The translations under genes and the position numbers were made by a program. A DNA stretch of 41,607 bases from DATARH01 sp036278835 (lineage in GTDB: Bacteria; Pseudomonadota; Alphaproteobacteria; ATCC43930; CGMCC-115725). The stretch lies in assembly GCA_036278835.1 (NCBI GenBank), contig DASUKH010000292.1, positions 1 to 41,607 on the forward strand, in the 5' to 3' direction. The notes beneath the pieces are model-generated. The model was not told the origin of the DNA, ran no database searches, and saw nothing but the letters and a program-made list of their open reading frames with translations. Shown here in pieces: positions 16,537-25,211 of the stretch (positions are counted from its first letter, which is position 1; every line of letters begins with the position of its first letter).

Positions 16537-17681
16537 CCGCCGGCGGCGCCGTCGCGATAAATCCGGTGGTAGCGCGCGCCGAGCGCGGTCAGGATTTCGT
16601 AGCCGATCGTGCCGGCATCGGCCGCCACCTGGTCCACCCCGCAATCGCCGTTGATGAGTTCGATTAAACCGCCCGGCCGCGCCGCCTCATCGGGCACGGC
16701 CGACACGTCGAAGGTCGCGAGGTCCATCGAAACCCGGCCTATCAGCGGGACGCGCCGGCCCCCGATATGGCCGCAGCCGCGACCGCCGAGCGCGCGCAGC
16801 CAGCCATCGGCATAGCCGAGCGCTACCGTCGCCACCCGGCCCGGCGCCGCCATCCTGTGCGCGGCACCGTAGCCAACCGATTCACCCCTGTCAATTTGCC
16901 GGACCTGAAGGATTCTGCCGGCAAGGCGCACGACCGGGCGCATCGGGTTGGCGCCGCCGGGGCACGGGCTGACCCCGTACAGCGCTGCGCCGGGGCGCAC
17001 CAGATCGAACCGATATTGCGGGCCGAGAAAGAGGCCGGAAGAGGCGGCGAGGCTCGCCGGCACGCCGGGCAGCCGGGCGGCGGCGGCGGCGAACATCGCC
17101 TGCTGCCGCTCGTTGAGCGGATGTTCGGGGGTGTCGGCGCAGGCGAGATGGCTGATCACGGCGCGCCAGGCGATCGCCGGCGGATCATCGATCAGCCCGG
17201 CAAACTCCCGCCCGCTCAGCCCGAGCCGCGCCATTCCGGTATCGAGATGCAGCATCGCCATCAATCGTCGTCGGACCGCGGGCGTCTCGCCCGCCATTGC
17301 GGCCGGGACCGAAGCGGTCCGGAACTCCTGCCACTTGTCGATCTGCCCCGGTTCGTTGAGCACGGGGATGAGTGCGTGCTCGATGAACTCCGCCTCGGTG
17401 CCGGGGAACGGGCCGTTGAGGACGGCGATCTCGGAGGCCGGCCCGAGCGCCCGCCGCAAGGCGATCCCCTCGTCGAGCGTCGCGACGAAGAACAGCCGGC
17501 AGCCGGCGGCGGCGAGCGCCCGCGCCACCGGGGCGACGCCGAGACCGTAGGCATCGGCCTTGACCACCGCCGCGCAATGGGCCGGCGCGGCGCGGTCGGC
17601 AAGCGAGCGCCAGTTGGCGGCGATCGCGCCCAGATCGATCTCAAGGATGGCGCCGGCGCGCGCGGCGGAGCCGGAGTTCAT
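16533..17681 (-). CDS. alr: Alanine racemase
   Basis: A 382-residue fold-type III PLP enzyme that interconverts L- and D-alanine for peptidoglycan. The PLP lysine is in VVKADAYGLG (about Lys41) and the second catalytic base, Tyr, in SVGYGAAHR. C-terminal beta domain with RVSMDLATFDV and TIGYEILTAL is present. GGGGTGGCGG precedes ATG 17681. First gene of the long minus-strand operon; the 107-nt gap to the divergent methyltransferase-like gene must hold its promoter, though no clear -35/-10 pair was recognised. Confidence 0.95.
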   Translation of the reverse strand: MNSGSAARAGAILEIDLGAIAANWRSLADRAAPAHCAAVVKADAYGLGVAPVARALAAAGCRLFFVATLDEGIALRRALGPASEIAVLNGPFPGTEAEFIEHALIPVLNEPGQIDKWQEFRTASVPAAMAGETPAVRRRLMAMLHLDTGMARLGLSGREFAGLIDDPPAIAWRAVISHLACADTPEHPLNERQQAMFAAAAARLPGVPASLAASSGLFLGPQYRFDLVRPGAALYGVSPCPGGANPMRPVVRLAGRILQVRQIDRGESVGYGAAHRMAAPGRVATVALGYADGWLRALGGRGCGHIGGRRVPLIGRVSMDLATFDVSAVPDEAARPGGLIELINGDCGVDQVAADAGTIGYEILTALGARYHRIYRDGAAGG

Positions 17682-17788
17682 CCGCCACCCCTAGGGGAAA
17701 ACCGCGGCGCGGAAAAGGCCCGATCGCAGCTTTCAGGCCGGCGGCGCGACAGTGTAGGTTCGCCGGGGCTTCACGACAGGGGCGCGCC

Positions 17789-18421
17789 ATGGACGAGCTG
17801 CCGGGCCTGCCGGAAGGTGCTTTCGCCAGGATCGACGACGGCGACGATTCGCTGTTCTACGCCGAGCCGCGGCTGGTCTATCACATCGATCCGCGCGCCG
17901 TCGCGGCGCTGACCGCGTTCTACCGCGAGGCGCTGCCGGAAGGCGGCGTCCTGCTCGACCTGATGAGCAGCTGGGTCAGCCACCTGCCGCCCGAGATTTC
18001 CTATGCCGAGGTGATCGGCCACGGCATGAACGCCGCGGAGCTCGCCGCCAACAAGCGGCTCGACCGCCGGTTCGTCCAGGACCTCAACCAGGACCCCGCG
18101 CTGCCGCTCGCGTCGGCAAGCGTCGATGCCGCGATGATCTGCGTCTCGGTGCAATATCTGCGGCGCCCCGTCTCGGTGTTGCGCGAGGCGGCGCGGGTGC
18201 TGCGCTCCGGCGCGCCGATCGTGATCAGCTTTTCCAACCGCTGCTTCCCGACGAAGGCGGTGGCATTGTGGCGCAGCCTCGACGATGCCGGCCACGCGCA
18301 GCTCGTCGAATCGTACCTCCGCCACGCCGGCTTCGCCCCGATCGAAATCCGGCGCCTGTCGCACTGGATCGAGGATTTCAGCGATCCGCTGATCGCGGTG
18401 GTGGGCCGCGCTGGGTCCTGA
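17789..18421 (+). CDS. SAM-methyltransferase-like protein (type 11-like)
   Basis: A 210-residue protein with the layout of a class I methyltransferase of the Methyltransf_11 type: strand VLLDLMSSWVSHLP, then NQDPALPLASASVDAAMICVS (post-II/IV region) and LREAARVLRSGAPIVISFSNRCFP. The usual glycine-rich motif I (GxGxG) is replaced by DLMSSW, a known variant in some proteins of this group but one that leaves SAM binding uncertain. Substrate unknown. It stands divergent from alr and 62 nt before the end of the gap leading to the TPP-enzyme start. Confidence 0.7.
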   Translation: MDELPGLPEGAFARIDDGDDSLFYAEPRLVYHIDPRAVAALTAFYREALPEGGVLLDLMSSWVSHLPPEISYAEVIGHGMNAAELAANKRLDRRFVQDLNQDPALPLASASVDAAMICVSVQYLRRPVSVLREAARVLRSGAPIVISFSNRCFPTKAVALWRSLDDAGHAQLVESYLRHAGFAPIEIRRLSHWIEDFSDPLIAVVGRAGS

Positions 18422-18521
18422 TGCCGCCGGGAACGCATCCGTCGGTCGCCTCGCGATCGTCGTTTGCGGTCGCCCCCGTATTGTGATTTGTGCTGCCGAT
18501 AGCGTCGGCACGGAGGAGTGC

Positions 18522-20243
18522 ATGAGCCGGAAACAGCTGAAGACCGAGACCGTGGCGGAGGCCTATCTGGCGCTGCTCGCCGAGCGCGGCGTCGAGTACC
18601 TGTTCGCCAATGCCGGGACCGATTTCGCGCCGATCGTCGAAGCCTATGCCCACGCCGCGCATAGCGGGCTGCCGGCGCCGAAGCCGCTGATCGCGACGCA
18701 CGAGAACCTCGCGATGTCGATGGCGCACGGCTATGCCGCGGCCTCCGGCAAGGTGCCGGCGGTCATGGTGCATGTCAGCGTCGGCACGGCCAACGCGCTG
18801 TGCGGTGTCTTCAACGCGGCGCGCGAGAACGTGCCGATCCTGTTCACCGCCGGCCGCTCGCCGTTGACCGAAGAGGGGCTGGAGGGCGCGCGCGACACCT
18901 ACATCCACTGGGCGCAGGAGATGTTCGACCAGGCCGGCATGCTGCGCGAAATGGTCAAATGGGATTACGAATTGCGCAACGGCGCGCAGCTCGAAACCGT
19001 GATCGACCGGGCCTTGACGGTGGCGGCCAGCCCGCCGGCCGGGCCGGTCTATCTGTCATTGCCGCGCGAGGTATTGGCCGAGAAGCTTGCCGGTTTCGCC
19101 TACGACCAGCCGACGCGCCGGGTCGCGGCATCACCACCCGCCCCCGACGAGGCCGCGATCGCCGCCGCCGCCGCGATGCTCGCCAAGGCGAAGCACCCGC
19201 TGATCGTCACCGCCGACGCCGGCCGCGACCCGGCGGCGGTGCCGCTCCTCGCGGGGTTGGCCGAGCGCTTCGCGATCCCGGTGGTCGAGCACCGCCAGCG
19301 CTATCTCAACCTTCCGGCCGACCATCCCTGCCATCTCGGCTACAACCCGGCCGCGCTGCTCGACTATGCCGACGCGATCCTCGTCATTGAATGCGACGTG
19401 CCGTGGACGCCGGTGCGCAAGGCGCCGCGGCCCGACTGCACGGTTATCCATATCGGCGTCGATCCGCTGTTCAGCCGCTATCCGATCCGCGGCTTTGCCG
19501 CCGATCTCGCGATTACCGGCACGACAAGGCTGGTCCTGCCGCGGCTCGAAGCCGCCCTGGCGCCGCTGGTCACGGGGTCGGCGATTGCCGAACGGCGCGA
19601 CCGGCTCGCCGCGCGGCGCGAGGCGATGCAGGCGGGCTGGGCGAAACAGCGCGAGGAGACCCGCGATCTAAAGCCGCTCAGCCCAATCCGGGTCAGCGCC
19701 TGCCTCGCCGAGGCCCGCGATCCCGGCTCGATCCTCGTCAACGAATACACGCTATTGCCCGAGCATTGCCCCTCCACCCGGCCGGGCGGGTTTTTCGGGT
19801 CGAGCCCGGCGGCGGGACTTGGCTGGGGCGCCGGCGCGGCGCTCGGCGTCAAAATCGCCGAGCCGGAGCGGCAGGTCATCGCGGTGCTCGGCGATGGCTC
19901 CTACATCTTCTCAAACCCGGTCGCGGTACACCATGCCGCCGCGGCGCACCGCCTTCCGGTCTTGTTCATCGTCGTCAACAACGCGATGTGGGGCGCGGTG
20001 CGGCGCGCCACCCTCGGCATGTACCCCAAAGGCGAGGCGGCGCGCAGCAACCGCCCGCCGTTTATCGACCTTGAGGACCTGCCGGCCTTCGAACAGGTCT
20101 GCGCCGCCGCCGGCGGTTACGGCGAGCGGGTCCAGGACCCGGCCGACCTGCCGGCGGCCCTGAAACGCGCTTTGCACGCCGTCAACGTCGAGAAACGGCA
20201 GGCCCTCCTCAACGTCATCTGCCAGGGCGGCGGCGGAGGGTGA
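18522..20243 (+). CDS. Thiamine-pyrophosphate-requiring enzyme, acetolactate synthase-like
   Basis: A 573-residue TPP enzyme with the three-domain POX/AHAS fold. The activating Glu61 is in ATHENLAMSMAHG, and the TPP/Mg motif begins GDG at 457-459 and ends VVNNAMWG. Family members decarboxylate 2-keto acids (acetolactate synthase, benzoylformate decarboxylase, oxalyl-CoA decarboxylase and others); the substrate is not clear. An earlier in-frame ATG at 18483 adds 13 residues, but ATG 18522 has GGAGGAG directly upstream and is preferred. Followed 68 nt later by the DUF3775 gene. Confidence 0.92.
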   Translation: MSRKQLKTETVAEAYLALLAERGVEYLFANAGTDFAPIVEAYAHAAHSGLPAPKPLIATHENLAMSMAHGYAAASGKVPAVMVHVSVGTANALCGVFNAARENVPILFTAGRSPLTEEGLEGARDTYIHWAQEMFDQAGMLREMVKWDYELRNGAQLETVIDRALTVAASPPAGPVYLSLPREVLAEKLAGFAYDQPTRRVAASPPAPDEAAIAAAAAMLAKAKHPLIVTADAGRDPAAVPLLAGLAERFAIPVVEHRQRYLNLPADHPCHLGYNPAALLDYADAILVIECDVPWTPVRKAPRPDCTVIHIGVDPLFSRYPIRGFAADLAITGTTRLVLPRLEAALAPLVTGSAIAERRDRLAARREAMQAGWAKQREETRDLKPLSPIRVSACLAEARDPGSILVNEYTLLPEHCPSTRPGGFFGSSPAAGLGWGAGAALGVKIAEPERQVIAVLGDGSYIFSNPVAVHHAAAAHRLPVLFIVVNNAMWGAVRRATLGMYPKGEAARSNRPPFIDLEDLPAFEQVCAAAGGYGERVQDPADLPAALKRALHAVNVEKRQALLNVICQGGGGG

Positions 20244-20311
20244 CGCGCGGCGCAACCCGAGGGATCGCGCGGGCCGCGCCGCCCGTTTTCCTTAGCGGAG
20301 ACGGAGGGATC

Positions 20312-20701
20312 ATGCCCGAATTGCGCATCAGCGCCGAAAAGGTTTGCGATCTGATCGAGACCGCCCGCGAGCTGGCCGGCAAGGTGATGCCGACCACCGG
20401 CGACCGCACCACGACCGGCGACGACAGCAAGCTGGTGACGATCGAGGATTATCCCGGCCAGGATTCGCGGCGGCAGCAGGCCGCCGAGTTCATCGCCGGA
20501 CTCAACGTCGACGAGCAGACCGACCTCTTGGCGCTGATCTGGCTCGGCCGCGGCGATTACGATATCGCGGACTGGGATGCCGCGGTCGCCGAGGCCGAGG
20601 CGCGCATCGTCGCCCGCGACCCCGATTTCATGCTGGGCGACCCTGCCTTGCCTGACGAGCTCGGCGCCGGCCTTGAGGCCTTCGGCCGCGCCTGCGGGTA
20701 G
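20312..20701 (+). CDS. DUF3775 domain protein
   Basis: A 129-residue DUF3775 protein, a family mostly found in alphaproteobacteria and of unknown function. The sequence has ISAEKVCDLIETARELAGK, LVTIEDYPGQDSRRQQAAEF and LNVDEQTDLLALIWLGRGDY, followed by an acidic C-terminus. It is soluble and helical. ATG 20312 follows GGAGGG; a longer upstream frame lacks family similarity. A short hairpin with 7-bp arms at 20713-20728 follows the stop. Confidence 0.85.
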   Translation: MPELRISAEKVCDLIETARELAGKVMPTTGDRTTTGDDSKLVTIEDYPGQDSRRQQAAEFIAGLNVDEQTDLLALIWLGRGDYDIADWDAAVAEAEARIVARDPDFMLGDPALPDELGAGLEAFGRACG

Positions 20702-20811
20702 GTCCGTCCGGCGGCGATTAAAATCGCCATCGCGCAGAGTGCACGCGATGCTGCGGCAATCGCCGCCGATGCGCTATGGTCCCGACCGCAACACAATGAC
20801 GGTTCGGGCCG

Positions 20812-21729
20812 ATGCCGGTCGAGATTCCTTATCGCCGCGAATTCGCCTTCGAGTACGGCCGGCTTGAGCCGGTCGCGCCTGGAGTCCGCCGCGTCGTCGC
20901 GAATAACCCGGGCCCCTTCACGTTCCGCGGCACCGGCACCTATGTGATCGGCGAGGGCGAGGTCGCGGTCATCGACCCCGGCCCCGATCTGCCCGAGCAT
21001 GTCGCCGCCCTGCTTGCCGGGCTGGGCGACGAGCGTGTGACCCACATCCTCGTCACCCATACCCACCGCGACCATTCGCCGGCCGCCCGCCCGCTGAAAG
21101 AGGCGACCGGCGCGCCGACCTACGGTTTCGGCCCGCATGCCGGCGGCCGCCGCGGCGAGCCGGGCAGCGAAGAGGGCGGCGACTGGGATTTCGTCCCGGA
21201 TATCGCCATTGCCGACGGCGCGGAAATCGCCGGCCGAAATTGGCGGTTCGAGGCGGTGCATACACCGGGGCACACCTCGAACCATCTGTGCTTCGGACTC
21301 GCCGATTCGGGCATCCTGTTCAGCGGCGACCACGTTATGGGGTGGTCGACCAGCGTCATCGCCCCGCCCGATGGCGATATGGCGGCCTACATGGCCTCGC
21401 TCGACAAGTTGCAGCAACGTCACGACAGGGTCTATTGGCCGACGCACGGCCCCGCGATCACCGAACCGGAGCGGCATGTCCGCGCCTTTATCGCGCATCG
21501 CCGCGAGCGTGAGGCCGGCATCATCGATTGCCTCAAAACCGGCAGCGAAACCCCGGCACAGATTGTCGATCGGCTTTATGCCGGCCTCAATCCTGCGTTA
21601 CGGGGCGCCGCCGGGCGCTCGGTGCTGGCGCACCTCATCGATCTGATCGGCCGCGGCATCGTAATTGCCGACGGACCCGCAACGACCGCGGCGCATTACC
21701 GGCTGCGGCACCTGCCGCCGCGCAGCTGA
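20812..21729 (+). CDS. MBL-fold hydrolase, LACTB2-like
   Basis: A 305-residue metallo-beta-lactamase-fold protein of the LACTB2/GloB-like group. The metal motif THTHRDHSPAA (near residue 83-88), VHTPGHTSNHLCF, SGDHVMGW and THGPAI supply the ligands; the C-terminal winged-helix-like region is TPAQIVDRLY to HLIDLIGRG. LACTB2 relatives are endoribonucleases or thioester hydrolases. N-terminal FRGTGTYVIGEGEVAVIDPGP is typical. No clear ribosome binding site before ATG 20812. Confidence 0.9.
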   Translation: MPVEIPYRREFAFEYGRLEPVAPGVRRVVANNPGPFTFRGTGTYVIGEGEVAVIDPGPDLPEHVAALLAGLGDERVTHILVTHTHRDHSPAARPLKEATGAPTYGFGPHAGGRRGEPGSEEGGDWDFVPDIAIADGAEIAGRNWRFEAVHTPGHTSNHLCFGLADSGILFSGDHVMGWSTSVIAPPDGDMAAYMASLDKLQQRHDRVYWPTHGPAITEPERHVRAFIAHRREREAGIIDCLKTGSETPAQIVDRLYAGLNPALRGAAGRSVLAHLIDLIGRGIVIADGPATTAAHYRLRHLPPRS

Positions 21730-21894
21730 CGAAGGTCCGGCCTGGCTGATGCGCCCGGGCCGCTCTGCCGCGTTGCGGAAAAGACGCGCCTGTCAATCAA
21801 CCGTAGCTACTCGCATATCACCGCTTTAGTCGCATGAACGGAAGTGCTATGTGCACGTTCTTTATTACGATGCCGTTCAGCTCAGGAGAGATCC

Positions 21895-22284
21895 GTGTTC
21901 AAGCTAGCAAAACCGTTGGTCGTAGTCGGCGCCTTGGCGCTGCTCGCCGCCTGCGCGCCGGAGGCGCCCCCGCCACCGCCCCCGGCCCCGCCGCCGATCG
22001 CGGCCCCGGCGCCGCCGCCGCCTGTCGTCGCGCCGCCGCCGCCCGTCGCCGAGGTCCCGGTGGTGCCGCGTCACCATGTCGTTCGCCACCATCGACATCA
22101 TGTCCATCACGTCCATCATGTGATTCATCACCGTCATCATCGTCATCACGTAGTCCGCCACCGCGTCCGCCACGCCGCGCCGCCGATGGGGCCGGCCGCG
22201 GCACCGCCGCCGCCAGCCGCCGCGCCGCCGCCGCCGGCAGAGCCGATGCCGCCGCCAGCCGCGCCCGCTCCGGGTACGCGCTAA
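21895..22284 (+). CDS. Pro-rich, His-rich lipoprotein
   Basis: A 129-residue predicted lipoprotein beginning at GTG 21895 with AGGAGA 5-10 nt upstream. The signal peptide ends in the lipobox LLAAC (Cys18). The mature chain is low-complexity: a Pro/Ala stretch, then about 35 residues rich in His, Arg and Val (for example HHVHHVHHVIHHRHHRHH), then Pro/Ala again. His clusters of this kind could bind Ni, Zn or Cu at the periplasmic face, but function is unknown. Underlying DNA shows a degenerate CAT/CAC tandem array at about 22070-22170. Ends before a strong terminator. Confidence 0.75.
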   Translation: MFKLAKPLVVVGALALLAACAPEAPPPPPPAPPPIAAPAPPPPVVAPPPPVAEVPVVPRHHVVRHHRHHVHHVHHVIHHRHHRHHVVRHRVRHAAPPMGPAAAPPPPAAAPPPPAEPMPPPAAPAPGTR

Positions 22285-22306
22285 AGCGGTTCGCTTGTAT
22301 GACGGC

Positions 22307-22341
22307 AACGGGCGCGGCCATGCCGCGCCCGTTTGCTTTCC
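22307..22341 (+). terminator. Rho-independent-type terminator
   Basis: A 12-bp perfect stem, AACGGGCGCGGC paired with GCCGCGCCCGTT around a CAT loop (22307-22333), is followed by TGCTTTCC. It begins 22 nt after the lipoprotein stop and should end that transcript. Confidence 0.8.
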
Positions 22342-22386
22342 GGCCCAAGTGACGGAAGAGCCGCCCGATCCGTCGCTTTTTGCCGG

Positions 22387-23850
22387 TTAAATTGCTCTGA
22401 CACCTTCGGTCGGCATGCGGGGAGCGGGCGGCTCCAGATGGGGCGGCGAAATCAGCACGCCCCGTTGCAGCAGCCATTCCAGGATCGACAGGGCCGGACG
22501 CAGGTCGACACGCCCGGACCAGGACGCGACCAGCGCGCCGGCCATCATTACCGTCCTGCCCGGCATCATTTGGGCGAGCAGCGGGACGAGGTCGTGACCG
22601 GCGACGAAGGCGACCGGTTCGGCGAGCCGGGGGTGATGCAATGCCAGCCGCATCGCGACGAAATCGCCGACAATGCACGGTGTCGGGGCAAACCGCGCTT
22701 CCCCGGCCAGTGCGATGGGCAGGTCGGGTCGAGGGACCGCGACCGCGCCGGGGGCCGGCTCCGCTGCGTCATCCTTTTCGCCGCCGGAAGCGCGGTCGCG
22801 CCAGAAGCCCGACTGCCGCTCGGCGGCGCCATAGAAGGCTGCGGTCCAGCCGCGATGCCGGTCGGCGGCGGCCGCCAGATGATGCCGATAAAAGGCGAGC
22901 GCGATCTCCGCATCGGACGGTCTTTTCAACAGCGTATTGATGACGACGCCGGCGGCGAGCGCCCCCTGAACCGCGCGCTGGACCCCGCTCGAAGACAGCG
23001 GATCGAGCGCCAGGGCCGCCTCGCCGATCTTGATCATGTGCCGCTCCGCCGGCGTCACATCGAGATACGGGGTGGCGTCGGCAGCATGCACCCCTCCGAC
23101 AAGCGGGGCGCCAACGCATCGGCCGAAGAGGCGCGAGCGCGCGACCAGCCGCGCGAAAGCCGCCGGCAACGGCTCGGCGGGACCCCGAAAATGCCGGGGA
23201 TCGACAAATACCGTCAGGCCGTAACGGCGATCGGGCAGCGGCATTCCCCAGTACCATTCCGAGATGCCGGCTTCGATGCCCGGCTCGGTTGGAAGCGCCG
23301 TACCCTGCCAGACCCCGGAGACCGCGAGGGTGCGCGGACCGGTCGCCCGCCGGCCGCGCGCGGCAGTCGCGGCGCGCCCGCCGGCGAGCGCCAGCACCGC
23401 GGCCTCGACCCCAGTTTCGCTGCCTGCGTCCCCGATCCGCAGATGCCAGCTTCTCGCTTCATATCGGCTCTCACGGATCGTCGCCGGCTCCAAGACCCGT
23501 ACGCCGCACGCCCGCGCGACATCGCGCAGGACCGCGGCAAACCGGGCGCGCTCGACCAGCAGCCCCGCCTCTCCATCAAACTCGCGCCACGCCGCGGTGC
23601 CATCCTGCCATGCCGTGCGGAGGCATCGGAATTCGGCGAACCCGGCACGCCCGATCGTATCGCGCGCACCGAGCAGATCGAGCTGGGTCAAAACCCCGGC
23701 GCTCAGCGACTCGCCAAGGTGACCCGGCCGCGCCCGGCCGCGATCGACCAGCACGACCCGGTGGCCAAGCCGGGCGAGGCGGATGGCGAGCGCGGTGCCG
23801 GCCGGTCCGCCGCCGGCGATGCACACCCCGGCCGCCGGCGCAACGCTCAC
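22387..23850 (-). CDS. FAD-dependent oxidoreductase, LodB/QhpG-like
   Basis: A 487-residue flavoprotein. The N-terminal FAD Rossmann motif is CIAGGGPAGTALA (GGGPAG at 13-18), and the conserved C-terminal FAD motif appears as IGEAALALDPLSSSGVQRAV. That pattern is shared with tryptophan halogenase-related flavoproteins, LodB (needed to mature the CTQ enzyme LodA) and QhpG (hydroxylates the Trp of the quinohemoprotein amine dehydrogenase gamma subunit). Its position as last gene of the LodA-like/radical-SAM cluster supports a role in oxidising a Trp of that partner. GTG 23850 overlaps the radical-SAM stop by 4 nt (GTGA), so they are translated together. Halogenase Lys and WxWxIP motifs were not seen. 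Confidence 0.82.
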   Translation of the reverse strand: MSVAPAAGVCIAGGGPAGTALAIRLARLGHRVVLVDRGRARPGHLGESLSAGVLTQLDLLGARDTIGRAGFAEFRCLRTAWQDGTAAWREFDGEAGLLVERARFAAVLRDVARACGVRVLEPATIRESRYEARSWHLRIGDAGSETGVEAAVLALAGGRAATAARGRRATGPRTLAVSGVWQGTALPTEPGIEAGISEWYWGMPLPDRRYGLTVFVDPRHFRGPAEPLPAAFARLVARSRLFGRCVGAPLVGGVHAADATPYLDVTPAERHMIKIGEAALALDPLSSSGVQRAVQGALAAGVVINTLLKRPSDAEIALAFYRHHLAAAADRHRGWTAAFYGAAERQSGFWRDRASGGEKDDAAEPAPGAVAVPRPDLPIALAGEARFAPTPCIVGDFVAMRLALHHPRLAEPVAFVAGHDLVPLLAQMMPGRTVMMAGALVASWSGRVDLRPALSILEWLLQRGVLISPPHLEPPAPRMPTEGVRAI

Positions 23851-25211
23851 GCCGCCCCTGGCGAGAACCAGTCCGGCCGGCTCGCCGACAGCCGCAGATA
23901 GGCTTCAAGACAGTAATGCAGCCAGCCGCGAATGTAATCGCAGGCCGGCCGGCCGCGCCGCAGCGCCTCGTGATGGCAGCCGCCGCCGCACAGATAACGG
24001 GCCCAGCAGGAGCGGCAAGGCTCCTGGCGGTGCACGTGCCGCGCATCGAGCCAGCCGGCCCGCCGGACCTCGTCGATGCCGGCCTCGAGCGATCCCATCG
24101 CGCCGTCTTCGTCTCCGACGAACCGGTGGCAGGCGGCGAACCCGCCATCCGCCGACACGCCGAGATAGCCGGCCCCGGCGCCGCACGGATAGGGCCGGTG
24201 CGTACCGCGATGAATTTCCTGCAGCGCGTTGACCATGTTGGCGAACGGGTAGCGCTCGCCGGCGACCAGCCGACGCTCGAACGCGCGGCCGCACGCGATC
24301 ATCTGGCCGAGCATCGCTTCGAGGTGCCCAGCCTGCAACTCGCCCCGCCCGCCCGGCGCGCTGAGCATCGGCGAGAACCCGACGCTGTGAAACCCCGCGG
24401 CGATCAGCCCGTCGAGGGTGTCGCGCAAAGCCAGGTTGTCCGGGGTCACCGTGACGCGAGCCGAGACCTGCATCCGCCGTTGCCGCTCCAGCAGCGGGCG
24501 GACGTTGCGCATGACCGTCGCGAAGCTGCCGCGGCCGCCCTTGAACGGGCGCAATCGGTCGTGCGCCGCCGCCGGCCCGTCGAGGCTGACGGTGACGGCG
24601 AACCCGAATTCCTCGAAGAAATCGGCGTCCGCCGCGCCGAGCAGGGTGCCGTTTGTCGTGATCGAGAAGCTGAGGGCGACGCCGGCACGGCGCGCCAGCT
24701 CGGCCGCCCGGCGGGTCGCCGCCTGCAATACCGGGCGGTTGACCAGCGGCTCGCCGCCGAGAAAGGCGAGATTGGCGCGACCGCTGCCGCGTGCCGCCTC
24801 GGCCAGCAGGAATTCGATCGCGCGATCGGCGATAGTGGTCGGCATGTCCTTTGCCGGCCCGCCGAAATCGCCCTGCTGCGCATAGCAATAGACGCAGCCG
24901 AGATTGCATTTCTGCGCCACCGCCAACGACAGCGCGTGCACCGGCGGCGCCGGCGGCGGCGCGTCGTCGATCGCCGGCGCGCCGGCGAGCCCCAGCGCGG
25001 CGAGCGCCTCTTCGCCCTCGCCCTGCGCGGCGGCATTGTCGAGCGCGGCGTAGGCGGCCGCGCCGACCTCGAATAGCCGGCTGCCATCCGCGACAAAAAG
25101 ATGGCGGCCGTCGCCACCGTCGAGCAGGTGCAATGCCGGCGACCGCGGCCGTGACGCCGCCATGTAGCGGCGGGCCGCGACCAGCTCCTTCTCGCCGGCC
25201 GCACCGCTCAA
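23847..25211 (-). CDS. Radical SAM/SPASM protein, QhpD/PeaB-like
   Basis: A 454-residue radical-SAM enzyme. The N-terminal region includes LHLLDGGDGRHLFVADG, like the N-terminus of peptide-modifying SPASM enzymes. The CX3CX2C cluster is Cys102, Cys106 and Cys109 (CNLGCVYCY), followed by FLGGEPL and SLDGP. The C-terminal SPASM region has FAACHRF and PCRSCWARYLCGGGCHHEA, with further Cys. The sequence most resembles QhpD (PeaB), which makes Cys-to-Asp/Glu thioether links in the CTQ subunit of quinohemoprotein amine dehydrogenase. The TTG start at 25211 is chosen because it overlaps the upstream stop by 4 nt (TTGA), as at the other junctions; ATG 25163 is the alternative. Substrate inferred to be the LodA-like protein next door. 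Confidence 0.87.
   Translation of the reverse strand: MSGAAGEKELVAARRYMAASRPRSPALHLLDGGDGRHLFVADGSRLFEVGAAAYAALDNAAAQGEGEEALAALGLAGAPAIDDAPPPAPPVHALSLAVAQKCNLGCVYCYAQQGDFGGPAKDMPTTIADRAIEFLLAEAARGSGRANLAFLGGEPLVNRPVLQAATRRAAELARRAGVALSFSITTNGTLLGAADADFFEEFGFAVTVSLDGPAAAHDRLRPFKGGRGSFATVMRNVRPLLERQRRMQVSARVTVTPDNLALRDTLDGLIAAGFHSVGFSPMLSAPGGRGELQAGHLEAMLGQMIACGRAFERRLVAGERYPFANMVNALQEIHRGTHRPYPCGAGAGYLGVSADGGFAACHRFVGDEDGAMGSLEAGIDEVRRAGWLDARHVHRQEPCRSCWARYLCGGGCHHEALRRGRPACDYIRGWLHYCLEAYLRLSASRPDWFSPGAA

Noticed and set aside
22070..22170. CRISPR-like array
   Set aside because: The CAT/CAC-rich stretch is a coding low-complexity His tract, with no spacer structure.
22387..23850. Tryptophan halogenase
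   Set aside because: The FAD motif is shared, but the halogenase WxWxIP motif and catalytic Lys are not seen; LodB/QhpG-like fits the neighbours better.
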